64,000 bases of DNA from Streptomyces atroolivaceus (GTDB lineage Bacteria > Actinomycetota > Actinomycetes > Streptomycetales > Streptomycetaceae). Below the pieces are notes generated by a model that ran no database searches, was not told where the DNA came from, and saw nothing but the letters and a program-made list of their open reading frames with translations. Both the position numbers and the translations under genes were made by a program. The DNA is taken from NCBI RefSeq assembly GCF_000717025.1, contig NZ_JNXG01000012.1, forward strand, positions 62,001 through 126,000, given 5' to 3'. Shown here one piece after another: positions 8,840 to 17,386 of the stretch (position 1 is the first letter of the stretch; every line of letters starts with the position of its first letter).

Positions 8840-10191
8840 GCGAGGGGATCGATGTCGGATCCGTAGCCGGGGCCGGTACGGATCTCGAAGTGCAGGTGCG
8901 GGCCGCTGCTGTTACCGGTGGATCCCGAGCGTGCGATCCGCTGACCGCTGCCGACCTGCTGGCCCTCGCGCACGTGGAGCGAGGAGAGGTGGGCGTACTG
9001 GCTGTACCTTCCGTCGTCGTGCCGGATGACGACCTCGTAGCCGTACGCGCCTGCCCATCCGGCCGAGACGACCTTGCCGGACGCCACGGCCTTGACGGAG
9101 GTGCCGGTGGGTACCGGGAAGTCGACGCCCGTGTGGTAGCCGCTGGACCAGGATCCGGCCTGGTGGTAGGGAGTTCCGGTGCGGGCCGCCACGGGGGCGG
9201 TGAGGCCGGACCGCGGCTTGGCCGTCTTCTTCTCGGCGGCGGGCTTCGCCGTCTTCTTCTCGGCCGCGGGCTTCGCCGTCCTCTTCTCGGCGGCAGGCTT
9301 GGCCGCCTGCTCGCGAGCGGCCGGCTTCGTCTTCTCCGTGGCCTTCGGGGTGGCGGTCCTGGGGGCAGCCTTCTCCGTGTCCTTCGGGGTGGCGGTCCTG
9401 GGAGCAGCCTTCTCCGTGGCCTTGGGTGCGGCGGTCCTGGGGGCCGCCGACTTCTGCTTCGGGGCCGTCGGCGGCGTCCCGGCCACGTCGAGGGTCAGCT
9501 TCTGTCCGGGAAGAATGAGGTCGGGGTCGGAGCCCACCACGGCACGGTTGGCCGTGTACAGCTGCTGCCAGCCGCCCTGCACGCGCTCGGACGAGGCGAT
9601 GCCGGAGAGGGAGTCGCCGCGCGCGACGGTGTACGACTCGCGCTGACCGGGAACGGCCGTCGGTGAGGCCTTCGCCGCCCCGGCGTCGTCCGTCTTCCTC
9701 TGTGAAGGTCCGGGCGTCTTCCTCTGTGAAGGGCCGGACTGCGACGCCTTGTCCTGCTCGGTCTGCGCCGCCACCTGCCGCTCAGGCTTCGGGGCGAGGT
9801 CGGGCGCGTCCCCGCCCTGCTTCAGGCCGGCCCGAACGGAACACGTCGGCCAGGCGCCCGGGCCCTGCCCGTCCAGCACCTTCTCGGCCACGGCTATCTG
9901 CTGGTCCTTGGTAGCCAGATCGGCCCGTGCGGCGTAGGCCGTGCCACCGTAGGCCGCCCAGGTAGACCGGGTGAACTGCAGGCCCCCGTAGTGGCCGTTG
10001 CCCGTGTTGATGTTCCAGTCGCCGGTCGACTCGCAGGCGGCGACCTTCTCCCACACATCGGTCGAGGCAGCCCCTGCCGAGCCGGCAGTGAGAAGCGGGA
10101 GCGCGATGCCCGCGCCTCCCGCCGTCACCGCGAGCGATGCGCGGTTGATCCGGCTGGGCTGGTATCTACGGTGCCGTCCGGTCGCGGCCAT
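8809..10191 (-). CDS. Secreted muralytic protein: Rpf-type transglycosylase, LysM, M23 endopeptidase
   Basis: 460 residues from ATG 10191. The N-terminal signal peptide ends near GSAGAAS. A resuscitation-promoting-factor transglycosylase domain (about 43-120) has VWEKVAACESTGDW with the catalytic Glu and the ending GAWPTCS. LysM (about 180-235) has YTVARGDSLSGIA. A low-complexity Ala/Lys/Pro linker (about 240-340) is built from repeats. The M23 metallopeptidase (about 345-455) has Zn ligands in GYHTGVDF and HLHFE. The protein should cleave both glycan and peptide parts of the cell wall, as Streptomyces RpfD-type proteins are thought to do. No c-di-AMP riboswitch, which precedes some rpf genes, is visible upstream. 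Confidence 0.9.
   Translation of the reverse strand: MAATGRHRRYQPSRINRASLAVTAGGAGIALPLLTAGSAGAASTDVWEKVAACESTGDWNINTGNGHYGGLQFTRSTWAAYGGTAYAARADLATKDQQIAVAEKVLDGQGPGAWPTCSVRAGLKQGGDAPDLAPKPERQVAAQTEQDKASQSGPSQRKTPGPSQRKTDDAGAAKASPTAVPGQRESYTVARGDSLSGIASSERVQGGWQQLYTANRAVVGSDPDLILPGQKLTLDVAGTPPTAPKQKSAAPRTAAPKATEKAAPRTATPKDTEKAAPRTATPKATEKTKPAAREQAAKPAAEKRTAKPAAEKKTAKPAAEKKTAKPRSGLTAPVAARTGTPYHQAGSWSSGYHTGVDFPVPTGTSVKAVASGKVVSAGWAGAYGYEVVIRHDDGRYSQYAHLSSLHVREGQQVGSGQRIARSGSTGNSSGPHLHFEIRTGPGYGSDIDPLAYLRAGGVSV
9215..9448 (-). repeat. Two tandem repeat families encoding the Ala/Lys/Pro linker
   Basis: Three 27-base units at 9215-9295 encode AAEKKTAKP-type nonapeptides. Three 39-base units at 9332-9448 encode AAPRTATPKATEK-type 13-mers. 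Both lie inside the muralytic gene between the LysM and M23 parts and probably form a wall-spanning flexible linker. Their number may vary between strains. Confidence 0.8.
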
Positions 10192-10354
10192 GATCGGGCT
10201 CCCCCACTGTAGGACACGTCGCAAGCGGCCAACTTATGGGCATACTACGGGTGGTGACAAGTGAACATTTGGCGCCAGCCGCCCACGCGCCCCGGCGCAC
10301 GACCCCCCTGGGGACGAGGCCTGCGCCCCGGCCCGAGCGCTTCGCCGGCATCGG

Positions 10355-10366
10355 GAGAGCGCTCTA
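10355..10366. promoter_or_regulatory. LacI-type operator, GAGAGCGCTCTA
   Basis: The core AGAGCGCTCT is a perfect palindrome; the outer pair is broken (G/A). It lies about 20 bases before the decayed lacI copy, where a self-regulating operator would be expected. It matches the sites at 14843, 40373 and 46415. Confidence 0.55.
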
Positions 10367-10386
10367 TCCCCCGTCCCGTCGGTGCT

Positions 10387-11106
10387 GTGAATGCGGTTGC
10401 GAAGGATGCTCTGCGGCCGGTCGGCGCGGCCCCCGCACTGGAGGACGTGGCACGAGCCGCCGGTGTCTCGCGCGCGAAGGTCTCGTGAGTGATCAACGGG
10501 GTGCGCAACGTCGACCCGGCGATCCAGGAGCCGGACTGCCCGCCGTGCTGTACGCGCGCCCCGCCCTGCCCGTACGGATCAGCTACGTCGATCTGGACCC
10601 ACCGCGAGGGTGCCCGGCTGGCCGCCGGGCCCCTGCTGGCGCGCAGCCGGCGGCAGATCGTCACCATCAGTGGACCGCTGGACATACCCGCGGGCCAGGA
10701 GAGGCTGGCGGGTTTCCAGGACGCGCCGGCGCAGCACGGTCTGACCGGTCCCCCGGTCGCCGAGGGGCAGTTCACCCAGGAGAGCGGCGAGGCCGCCATG
10801 AAGCGCCTCCTGTCCGAACACCCGGACCTGGACGGGGTGTTCGCGGCGGATGACCTGATGGCGACAGGGGCCTGCCATGTGCTGCGGGAACACGGCAGGC
10901 GCGTCCCCGAGGACGTGGCCGTGACCGGCTTCGACGACAGTGGCGCCGCCTCGGCCTTGTCGGCCGCCGCTCACCCCGGTGCGGCAGCCGGTGGAGGACA
11001 TGGCCGCGGAGATGGCCGCACTGCTGCTGGGCCGCTTGCCGTGCCGGACCGGCCAGTTAGGTCGGTGATCCTCGAACCGGAGCTGGTGGTACGCGATTCC
11101 ACCTGA
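10387..11106 (+). pseudogene. Decayed LacI-family regulator, paralogue of the gene at 46700
   Basis: The helix-turn-helix LEDVARAAGVSRAKVS is intact, but a TGA then replaces the expected Arg codon before VINGVRNVDPAIQE. Compared with the intact copy, about 125 residues are deleted after that. A stretch corresponding to IPVVLFARP...VDLAHAEGARLA is split between two frames near 10540-10625. The effector domain then reads cleanly (EHPDLDGVFAADDLM, VPEDVAVTGFDDS). A further frame change hides LTPVRQPVEDMAAEMA, and the end ILEPELVVRDST returns to frame. With a stop, a large deletion and at least two frame changes, it cannot make a working repressor. Confidence 0.85.
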
Positions 11107-11198
11107 GGGGTCGGCTCCGTAGACCCGTCGGGCGTCGACCGAGGGTACTGGCATCCGCTGAGGCACCGGGGCGGCGAGGACGGAGAGGACAGGCGCAG

Positions 11199-11435
11199 TT
11201 GAGGGTGAGCGCCGCCGGTCGGCAGAGGACGCGGATCAGCCCCTGGCGGGACGCGGTGAGGGTGTTCGGCCGCAACGGGCCCACCACCGGCAACAGCGCC
11301 TTCATGAACCTGGCCGCCCAGGTCGCGAGCAACGGAGTGCTCGGTGGTCATGTCCTCGTGAGCCCGGGAACCCTTGAGTACCGGGCCGACGACCGCCGGG
11401 TCGGCCGTGGCACGCACGACGAAGGATTCGTAGGT
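11199..11435 (+). pseudogene. Possible SDR-like gene fragment
   Basis: The 640 bases between the dead lacI copy and the gene at 11750 hold no complete gene. One stretch, about 11235-11430, reads as GPTTGNSAFMNLAAQVASN then GVLGGHVLVSPGTLEYRADD. This resembles the C-terminal half of short-chain dehydrogenases (helix with regular small residues, then a strand ending in a PG turn). The SDR start, the NNA motif and the catalytic Tyr-x3-Lys are absent, so it would be a remnant. The rest of the interval shows nothing I can identify. Confidence 0.25.
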
Positions 11436-11749
11436 GAGGGGGCCCGCGTCAGGCGGGGCGCCCGCACCGTCTGCGCCGGCACTCGGTCACCGCCCGGAAG
11501 GCCGACGCACGAACGGAGCGTCCCTCCTGGGCGGCAGCGGCATGGGCACGGGACGAGGGGCGCCGCGCACCAGGGAGGGCGGCGGAAGGTCCGTCCCGGG
11601 AGCCAGGCCACGCGAGGGGCCCTTCTCCGGATGACGGCGCGGGCCCCCGGCCGGGTGGCCCCACCTGCGGGCGTCCAGGACATCGGGTCCGTTCGGCACA
11701 CCGCCGGAGGGCGCTCAGACGTGGGAGGCCGGGCGCTTATGCTCACCGT

Positions 11750-12130
11750 ATGGAGCAGAGTGAAGTCCTCAAGCGAGTGATCGGCATTCTCACGGAGGCG
11801 GGCGAGATGCAGCGCCATGCCGAGGAGGACACGGACGGCGGCGACCCGGATGCGGGCGGGAACATGGTGACGACCCTTCTCAACGAGACGATGCCGCACA
11901 TCGCCATCCCCTCCGACGCCACCGTCGAGGAAATGGCCGCCCTGGTGGGGCGCGAGGTCGGCGGCGCCGTCGAGCAGTTGGTCGGAGCCTTCACTCTGGC
12001 CTTCATCGCGCTGGCGCAGATCCACGACTCCGGGCAGGAGGACGTGACCTCTGCCGATGTGCTGCAGGATCTGGCGCTGCGGGCAGAGGAGCTGAGCTCC
12101 GGGGACGAGGGCCCGGAGGGGCCTCTCTAG
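11750..12130 (+). CDS. Small acidic hypothetical protein
   Basis: A 126-residue acidic protein, predicted mostly helical (for example SEVLKRVIGILTEAGEMQRH and VEQLVGAFTLAFIALAQIHD), with a charged tail ending EGPEGPL. It has no signal peptide or strong membrane segment and no motif I recognise. Codon use is normal for the window. It ends 18 bases from the convergent GlxA-type gene. I can assign no function. Confidence 0.65.
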   Translation: MEQSEVLKRVIGILTEAGEMQRHAEEDTDGGDPDAGGNMVTTLLNETMPHIAIPSDATVEEMAALVGREVGGAVEQLVGAFTLAFIALAQIHDSGQEDVTSADVLQDLALRAEELSSGDEGPEGPL

Positions 12131-12148
12131 CCAAGCCTGTCCGGCGAA

Positions 12149-13102
12149 TCACGAGATCCGGAACGCCCGCCGGTAGGCGCCCGGCGTCGTGCCCACCTGG
12201 TCGCGGAAGCGGCGGCGCAGGTTGACCGCCGAGGTGAGACCGACGCGAGCCGCGATCGCCTCGACCGGCAGGTCCGTCTCTTCCAGCAGGGCGCGCGCCG
12301 CGGCCACACGGCGGGAGAGCAACCACGTACCCGGGCTCGTACCGAGGCGGTCGGCGAAGCGCCGGGCCAGGGTGCGGGGCGAAACACCGAGGTGAGCGGC
12401 CAGGTCGTCCACCGACAACGGCTTCTCCAACCGTTCGACGGCCCACTCGAGCAGGCCGTCGAGCACGTCCCCCGGTGGGGTGGGCGTCGCGTACTGGCGC
12501 CGGCCGCTCTCGCGGTGCGGCGGCAGCACCATGTGGCGCGCGACCAGGGCGGCGTGGGTGGCCCCGTGGTCCTGTCCGACGAGGTGCAGACACAGGTCGA
12601 TCCCCGCGCCCGCGCCCGCGCTGGTGGCGACGTCGCCGTGATCCACGTAGAGCCGGTCCGGCTCCACGCGCACCCGGGGGAACTCCCGCCGCAGCTGCTC
12701 GGCACGTGCCCAGTGCGTGGTGGCGGAGCGGCCGTCCAGCAGCCCTGTTCGGGCCAGCGCGAACACCCCGGAGCAGATCGTGACCAGCCGCGCCCCACGC
12801 GTGTGCGCCGCCAGTAACGCGCGGCACACACCATCGGAGAGCGGCTCCTCCACCGGCAGCCATCCGGGGATGATCACGGTGTCCGCGGAATCGAGCGCGG
12901 CCAGGCCCTGGGACACGTGGATCGCGTACCCGGCCGTGGTCTGCACTCGACCGGGCGTCTCCGTGCACACCTCGAACTCGTAGTGCTGCGGCACCCGGGC
13001 CCGCTCTGTGCCGAACACCTCGACGGCGCAGCCGAGTTCGAAGGTCGACTGCACCGGCCGTACCAGGGCCACCACGCGATGCACGGCAGAAAAGTACCTC
13101 AT
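12149..13102 (-). CDS. GlxA-family AraC-type transcriptional regulator
   Basis: 317 residues from ATG 13102. The N-terminal half is a DJ-1/PfpI-like domain (RVVALVRPVQSTFELGCAVE; the elbow-like VTICSGVFALARTGLLDGR; ATTHWARAEQLRREFP). The C-terminal half carries two AraC helix-turn-helix motifs (VDDLAAHLGVSPRTLARRF and VEAIAARVGLTSAVNLRRRF). The family controls catabolic and stress genes; the ligand here is unknown. An alternative start at 13162 would overlap the divergent cupin gene and is less likely. The divergent neighbour may be its target. Confidence 0.88.
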   Translation of the reverse strand: MRYFSAVHRVVALVRPVQSTFELGCAVEVFGTERARVPQHYEFEVCTETPGRVQTTAGYAIHVSQGLAALDSADTVIIPGWLPVEEPLSDGVCRALLAAHTRGARLVTICSGVFALARTGLLDGRSATTHWARAEQLRREFPRVRVEPDRLYVDHGDVATSAGAGAGIDLCLHLVGQDHGATHAALVARHMVLPPHRESGRRQYATPTPPGDVLDGLLEWAVERLEKPLSVDDLAAHLGVSPRTLARRFADRLGTSPGTWLLSRRVAAARALLEETDLPVEAIAARVGLTSAVNLRRRFRDQVGTTPGAYRRAFRIS

Positions 13103-13156
13103 GGTGTCGTCCCGGACTCTGTCCGGCTGTACCCCGGGCAAGGCACGGTAAGAAAC

Positions 13157-13660
13157 ATGCATTCCGAGATCCTTGCCCAGGAGGGCTACGTCTCCGTCTC
13201 CGCCGACGCGTCCCCGGTCCGCGAACTCTTTCCCGGAATCCGGCTACGCCCCTTGTGGAAGGGGCCGACCGGCGCGCACGCCAACGTGCTGGAGATGGAC
13301 CCGGGCACCTCCTGGCCGCACCGCGACGTCCACGAACCCGGTCCCGAAGAGGTGTACGTCGCCACCGGCACCTTCAACGACGGAGCACGCGACTACCCGG
13401 CCGGAACCTTCTTGCACGCCCCGGCCGGGTCATGGCACGTGCCCTCGACCACTAGCGGCTGCACGCTGTTCCTCTTCTATCCGGAGGGCTGGCCAGGTGG
13501 TGTCCGACTGCGGTGCGCGCACCCGGAGCGGCCCGCCACGGGCCGAGGTCTGCCGCGGCAGGGGGCCACCCTGCTGCCGCGGCAGACCGGTCGCGTTTCC
13601 GCCGGGGCCGACAGGCCCCGGCGGGTCATCCGTCAGGCCGTGTGGAGGGTCAGCCCGTAG
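13157..13660 (+). CDS. ChrR-like cupin protein, C-terminus probably over-read
   Basis: ATG 13157 opens a small cupin with metal-site-like residues in WPHRDVHEPGPEEVYVATG and HAPAGSWHVPST, closing with the family-like ending LFLFYPEG at about residue 115. Such one-domain cupins usually stop about there. The open frame runs on for some 50 Arg/Gly/Pro-rich residues, straight through a perfect 15-bp hairpin and almost to the protease stop, so the tail is probably not the original protein end. A lost stop codon or small frameshift would explain it. The gene lies divergent from the GlxA-type regulator and may be its target. The function of the cupin is unknown. Confidence 0.65.
   Translation: MHSEILAQEGYVSVSADASPVRELFPGIRLRPLWKGPTGAHANVLEMDPGTSWPHRDVHEPGPEEVYVATGTFNDGARDYPAGTFLHAPAGSWHVPSTTSGCTLFLFYPEGWPGGVRLRCAHPERPATGRGLPRQGATLLPRQTGRVSAGADRPRRVIRQAVWRVSP
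13547..13588. terminator. Perfect 15-bp hairpin inside the over-read cupin tail
   Basis: GGTCTGCCGCGGCAG at 13547-13561 pairs perfectly with 13574-13588 across a 12-base loop. It lies between two convergent genes, so it most likely ends transcription of the cupin gene and perhaps of the protease gene. Confidence 0.75.
13599..13624. terminator. 11-bp GC hairpin downstream of the protease gene
   Basis: CCGCCGGGGCC pairs perfectly with GGCCCCGGCGG across a GACA tetraloop, nine bases past the protease stop codon on the minus strand. With the hairpin at 13547 it forms a two-part bidirectional barrier. Confidence 0.75.
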
Positions 13661-14781
13661 CGGTTGAGGATCTCGTTGACGGGCTGGTGCCAGGTTTGAC
13701 CGCCGCCGCTGCAGTTGCCCCAGCCGCCCGACGTGACGCCCTGGGCCTGGTCGCCGCTGATGAACGAGCCACCGGAGTCGCCCGGTTCGGCGCAGACACT
13801 GGTCTTGGTCATCTGGTGGACGGCGCCCTGGCTGTAGTTCACGGTCTCGTTCTTGGCGAGGACGTTGCCGCAGTGCCAGTGGGTGGTGGAACCGGAGCGG
13901 CAGACCGAGGCACCGATCGGGGCCTCGTTGGAGCCGCGGACCAGCTGGTCGGAGACCGTGCCCCAGCCAAGGACCACCGGGACGGTCCACCAGCCACTGC
14001 CCACGTTCACCCAGGCGTAGTCGTTGCCGGGGAAGGACGAGCCCTGGAAGTTGCCGATGGCCGAACCGTCCCAGCCCCGCACCGCTCCGCCGGCCTGGCC
14101 GCAGTGGCCTGCCGTGACGAAGCCGCCGTGCACCGAGAAGCCTATGGAGCAGCGGACGTTGCCGGTGTAGTACGGGTCGCCGCCGACCGTGCCCGCGGCG
14201 AAGGTCTTCGGCGCCTCGGCGGTCTGCTTCACCGTGACGGGGCCGGCCTTGCGCGCCTTCGCGACGAACGCGCGGACATCGTTGTCACCCTGTTCGGAGG
14301 CGACGACGTTCACCACGACGCTGTTCGCCCGGGGGTCGACGTGCCAGCTGCTGACCCCGTCAGGGGCGGAGAGGGCGTCCAGCTTGCTCTTGACGGCGTC
14401 GAGCTCGCGCGCCGTGTGGGCGACCACGCGGGTCTGCGCACCGGTTGCGCGGACGGCCCCGGCCTTGGCGCTGTCCGTGACGGCCACCGTCAGCTTGCCG
14501 CTGCCCTCGTCGAACCAGGAGCCGCCGAACGAGGCCCCGGCCGCGCTGTGCGCCTTTCCCTGCAGTGCTGTTGCCCTCTTCTCCGCGGTGAGCCGCGCCT
14601 CTGCCTGGCTCTTCGTCAGTCCGAGGTCGCGCTGCATGGCCGTGATGATCCCGGCGGACGCCTGAGGTTCGGCGGAGGAGGGGGAGTCGGCGGCTGAGGC
14701 CTGGGTGAGCCCGGCGGTCGCCCAGGTACCGATGATGAGCAGTGCGGAGAGACCGGTCCGCACCATCGTCGTATGTCTCAA
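13633..14781 (-). CDS. Secreted streptogrisin-type S1 serine protease (alpha-lytic protease family)
   Basis: A 382-residue preproprotein. The signal peptide (GLSALLIIGTWATAGLTQASA) is followed by an alpha-lytic-protease-type pro-domain (about 40-185; AMQRDLGLTKSQAEARL) and the mature enzyme. The catalytic triad is visible: His in FVTAGHCG, Asp in NDYAWV, Ser in PGDSGGS. Paired cysteines flank the His and the Ser. The start is taken as TTG 14781, because AGAAGGGG lies seven bases before it and the product begins MRHTT, as in other streptogrisins; the in-frame ATG at 14766 lacks a ribosome site. A perfect 18-bp LacI-type palindrome lies about 60 bases upstream. Extracellular protein breakdown is the expected role. 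Confidence 0.93.
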   Translation of the reverse strand: MRHTTMVRTGLSALLIIGTWATAGLTQASAADSPSSAEPQASAGIITAMQRDLGLTKSQAEARLTAEKRATALQGKAHSAAGASFGGSWFDEGSGKLTVAVTDSAKAGAVRATGAQTRVVAHTARELDAVKSKLDALSAPDGVSSWHVDPRANSVVVNVVASEQGDNDVRAFVAKARKAGPVTVKQTAEAPKTFAAGTVGGDPYYTGNVRCSIGFSVHGGFVTAGHCGQAGGAVRGWDGSAIGNFQGSSFPGNDYAWVNVGSGWWTVPVVLGWGTVSDQLVRGSNEAPIGASVCRSGSTTHWHCGNVLAKNETVNYSQGAVHQMTKTSVCAEPGDSGGSFISGDQAQGVTSGGWGNCSGGGQTWHQPVNEILNRYGLTLHTA

Positions 14782-14842
14782 GGGATTGCCCCTTCTGTTG
14801 TTCCAGCATCGTGGGGGTGGAACAGGAAGCGTCCGAGAGCCG

Positions 14843-14860
14843 TCTGAGAGCGCTCTCAGA
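14843..14860. promoter_or_regulatory. 18-bp perfect palindrome, LacI-type operator upstream of the protease gene
   Basis: TCTGAGAGCGCTCTCAGA is fully self-complementary and contains the GAGAGCGCTCTC core seen near the LacI gene at 46700 and its neighbours. It lies 62 bases upstream of the protease TTG, placing it in or near the promoter. Confidence 0.7.
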
Positions 14861-14944
14861 GGTGTCGCCTACGGACTGTAGTCCAGTTCTTCGGACAGGT
14901 CCATGCCAATCACGTCGCCCGATTCCCGGCGCGGTCCCGGAGGA

Positions 14945-16459
14945 TCAGGGAGTGATCAGGGGCAGCCCCGAGGCGCGCCACGGCGCACGGAACGCGTCCC
15001 ACCGGCCGACGGGTACGTCCGGGGAAGTGGTGTCCCAGATCCGCACGGGGCCGTCCGCGGTGGCGAGCGGTGGCCACCCGGGGTCCCCGGTGGCCGCGAA
15101 GTCCGCCCACGCGCGCGTCATGCGCGACGAGAGTTCGCGGTCCGCGGCGCCGGGAGGCCCGCCGATGAGGAAGTGGACGTTCTCGTCGTCCAAGGTGCCG
15201 AAGGCGAACGGGATGTCCGCGCAGTGCCAGGCCCTGACGGGCCTCCCCCGGCCGTCGCGCCTGCGGACGAAGCGTGAGAGGCGGGTCCGGCCGCCTCCCC
15301 GCGCGTGGGCCTCGGCGAGTCTGCAGCTGTACTCGCCGAACTGGAGGTCCCCGTACACGGCCAGATAGGTGTCGTGCACGGAGGCATCCGGTGCGAGCCC
15401 CCGGTAGGCGTCCAGTACCCCTTCCTGGATCCGGAAGTCCGCGGCGAAGGCGGCGAACCGCCCCTCCTCGGTGACCCTCGCGCAGCTGCCCACCGCGTCC
15501 AGCAGCCAGAGTTCGTCCGCCGTGTGACACACCAGCAGGTCGGCCTCCCGGCCGGCGCCACGGGCGAACGCCGTGAGCGGGTCGAGGGGCAGGGCGGCGC
15601 CCCCCGCCACCGGTCCGTAGATCGCCGGATCGTAGTGGCGGGCTCCGGATGCGGGGTCGCGCCGGTACCCGTCGGTCACCCGGTCGGAGGCATCGACCAG
15701 TACCTTCGGCGAGGCGGACACCAGCCCGTCGAACGTGGCCGGCACACCGGCCTCCGCGGCCACCTCCGCCGTGGTGCGGGCGGCGGACCCGGGCGAGGCA
15801 CAGGCGTTCACGGGGCTGTGGGCGATGGCGCGCCGGAACAGGCCGCGCGCCCCGTCCATCGCCATCAGGCAGGCGACCGAGGTCGCCCCGGAGGACTGTC
15901 CGGCCACGGTGACGCGGCCGGGGTCGCCGCCGAAGGCGGTGATGTTGTCCCGCACCCATTCGAGGGCGGCGATCTGGTCGAGCAGACCCCGGTTGTCCGG
16001 GCAGGCGCCGGCGCCGGGGGCGGGCGGGACATGCCCGAATCCCTCGAAGCCCAGCCGGTAGTTGAGCGTGACGACCACGAGCCCGTGGCCGGCCAGGGCG
16101 GCACCGTCGAAGTCCGGCTGCGCGGAGGAGCCGAACACGTAGGCACCCCCGTGTATCCAGACGAGCACCGGCAGCGCGTCGCCGTCGTAGCCAGGCGTCC
16201 AGATGTTGAGGCTGAGGACGTCCTCGTCGCCCGGGGACCAGGCGGGCGACCCCGGCAGTTGCGCGGACTGCGGTGCCACGGGGCCGAAGACGGCACAGTC
16301 CCTGGTCCCGTCCCAGGCCGCTGCCCGGCGCGGGGCCCGGAACCTGTCGGCGCCGAACGGTGGCGCGGCGTAAGGGATCCCGCGCAGCACGACCACTCCT
16401 GGCGTGGACACGAACGCTGTACCCGCGACCGTCCCGCTCTCCGTCGTGAACACCCTCAT
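14945..16459 (-). CDS. Type B carboxylesterase
   Basis: 504 residues from ATG 16459, which follows GGAAGGAAG. It is an alpha/beta-hydrolase of the carboxylesterase type B family. VVLRGIPYAAPPFG and DVLSLNIWTP are N-terminal landmarks, the oxyanion loop is VWIHGGAYVFGS, and the nucleophile elbow is VAGQSSGATS, where most relatives have GESAG. A C-terminal His lies in FAFGTLDDENVHFL-type context. No signal peptide is seen, so it is probably cytoplasmic. It hydrolyses small esters; the natural substrate is unknown. It is divergent from the HD-domain gene. Confidence 0.9.
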   Translation of the reverse strand: MRVFTTESGTVAGTAFVSTPGVVVLRGIPYAAPPFGADRFRAPRRAAAWDGTRDCAVFGPVAPQSAQLPGSPAWSPGDEDVLSLNIWTPGYDGDALPVLVWIHGGAYVFGSSAQPDFDGAALAGHGLVVVTLNYRLGFEGFGHVPPAPGAGACPDNRGLLDQIAALEWVRDNITAFGGDPGRVTVAGQSSGATSVACLMAMDGARGLFRRAIAHSPVNACASPGSAARTTAEVAAEAGVPATFDGLVSASPKVLVDASDRVTDGYRRDPASGARHYDPAIYGPVAGGAALPLDPLTAFARGAGREADLLVCHTADELWLLDAVGSCARVTEEGRFAAFAADFRIQEGVLDAYRGLAPDASVHDTYLAVYGDLQFGEYSCRLAEAHARGGGRTRLSRFVRRRDGRGRPVRAWHCADIPFAFGTLDDENVHFLIGGPPGAADRELSSRMTRAWADFAATGDPGWPPLATADGPVRIWDTTSPDVPVGRWDAFRAPWRASGLPLITP

Positions 16460-16738
16460 GCGCGCTTCCTTCCACCGTTGCCCCGCCGACGGCCGGGCGG
16501 GAACGGTGATCAGCCTCGCACCGGACGGGCGGACTGGGCCAACACCACAATCGCGTCGATCCACGCGGTCGCGATGTGGATCGCGGCCGGAGCGACGCCT
16601 CTGGGCCCGAGGCCGAGGGCTCTGTCCGGATCTGTGGGATGTACGGCGCTTCGGCCATGGCGGCACATCGCCGCGGCGCGGATCCTGGAGTGGCGGGGCC
16701 GGAGCGCCCGGCCCGCCTACGAGACCTCGGGTGGCACC

Positions 16739-17386
16739 ATGACGACCGACTACTCACCGACGGCCGGTGTGCGGGTACCGGATACGGAACTCGCTGCCGA
16801 GGCGACCGCGCTGGTGCGGGACGTGACCGACGACCTCGTCTACCACCACTCGCGCCGGGTGTACTTCTTCGGCGCGTTGCAGGGACGGGTACGCGATCTC
16901 TCCTGGGACCCGGAACTGCTCTACGTCGGGGCCATGTTCCACGACCTCGGGCTCGGCGAGCGCTTCCGCACCAGCGGCAGGCGCTTCGAGGTGGACGGTG
17001 CGGACGAGGCGCGCCGGTTCCTTCGGTCGCACGGCGTGCCCGAGGACAGCGTGCGGCGGGTGTGGACGGCCATCGCCCTGCACACCACGCCGGGCATCCC
17101 CGCCTTCATGGAGCCCGAGGTGGCGCTGGTGACGGCGGGTGTGGAGTACGACGTGCTCGGCCTCGGCTACGAGGACGTCCCCGAGACGGACCGTGCCGCG
17201 ATCGTCGCGCTCCATCCGCGGCCGGACTTCAAACGGCGGATCCTGGCCGCTTTCACCGACGGAATCCGCCCGAAACCGGAGACGGCCTTCGGCAACGTCA
17301 AGGCCGATGTGCTCCAGCACTACGTTCCGGGCTTCGAGCGCGGGGACTTCGTCCGCACGATTCTGGACTCGCCGTGGCCGGAGTGA
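16739..17386 (+). CDS. HD-domain hydrolase, cyanamide-hydratase-like
   Basis: 215 residues from ATG 16739. A helical HD domain has metal-ligand residues in YHHSRRVYFFG and LLYVGAMFHDLGLGERF, then the conserved region VRRVWTAIALHTTPGIP. The spacing and these motifs match the cyanamide hydratase-like branch of HD proteins rather than nucleotide phosphohydrolases. The true substrate is uncertain. Its TGA overlaps the GTG of the GlxA-type regulator that follows (GTGA), so the two form an operon and the regulator may respond to a substrate or product of this enzyme. Confidence 0.82.
   Translation: MTTDYSPTAGVRVPDTELAAEATALVRDVTDDLVYHHSRRVYFFGALQGRVRDLSWDPELLYVGAMFHDLGLGERFRTSGRRFEVDGADEARRFLRSHGVPEDSVRRVWTAIALHTTPGIPAFMEPEVALVTAGVEYDVLGLGYEDVPETDRAAIVALHPRPDFKRRILAAFTDGIRPKPETAFGNVKADVLQHYVPGFERGDFVRTILDSPWPE

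Noticed and set aside
10192..10330. c-di-AMP (ydaO-type) riboswitch before the Rpf-LysM-M23 gene
   Set aside because: Some Streptomyces rpf genes have one, but the conserved blocks and the needed length are not seen in this leader.
13102..13162. Upstream start (13162) for the GlxA-type regulator
   Set aside because: It would overlap the divergent cupin start and adds 20 residues with no family support; ATG 13102 begins right at the conserved domain.
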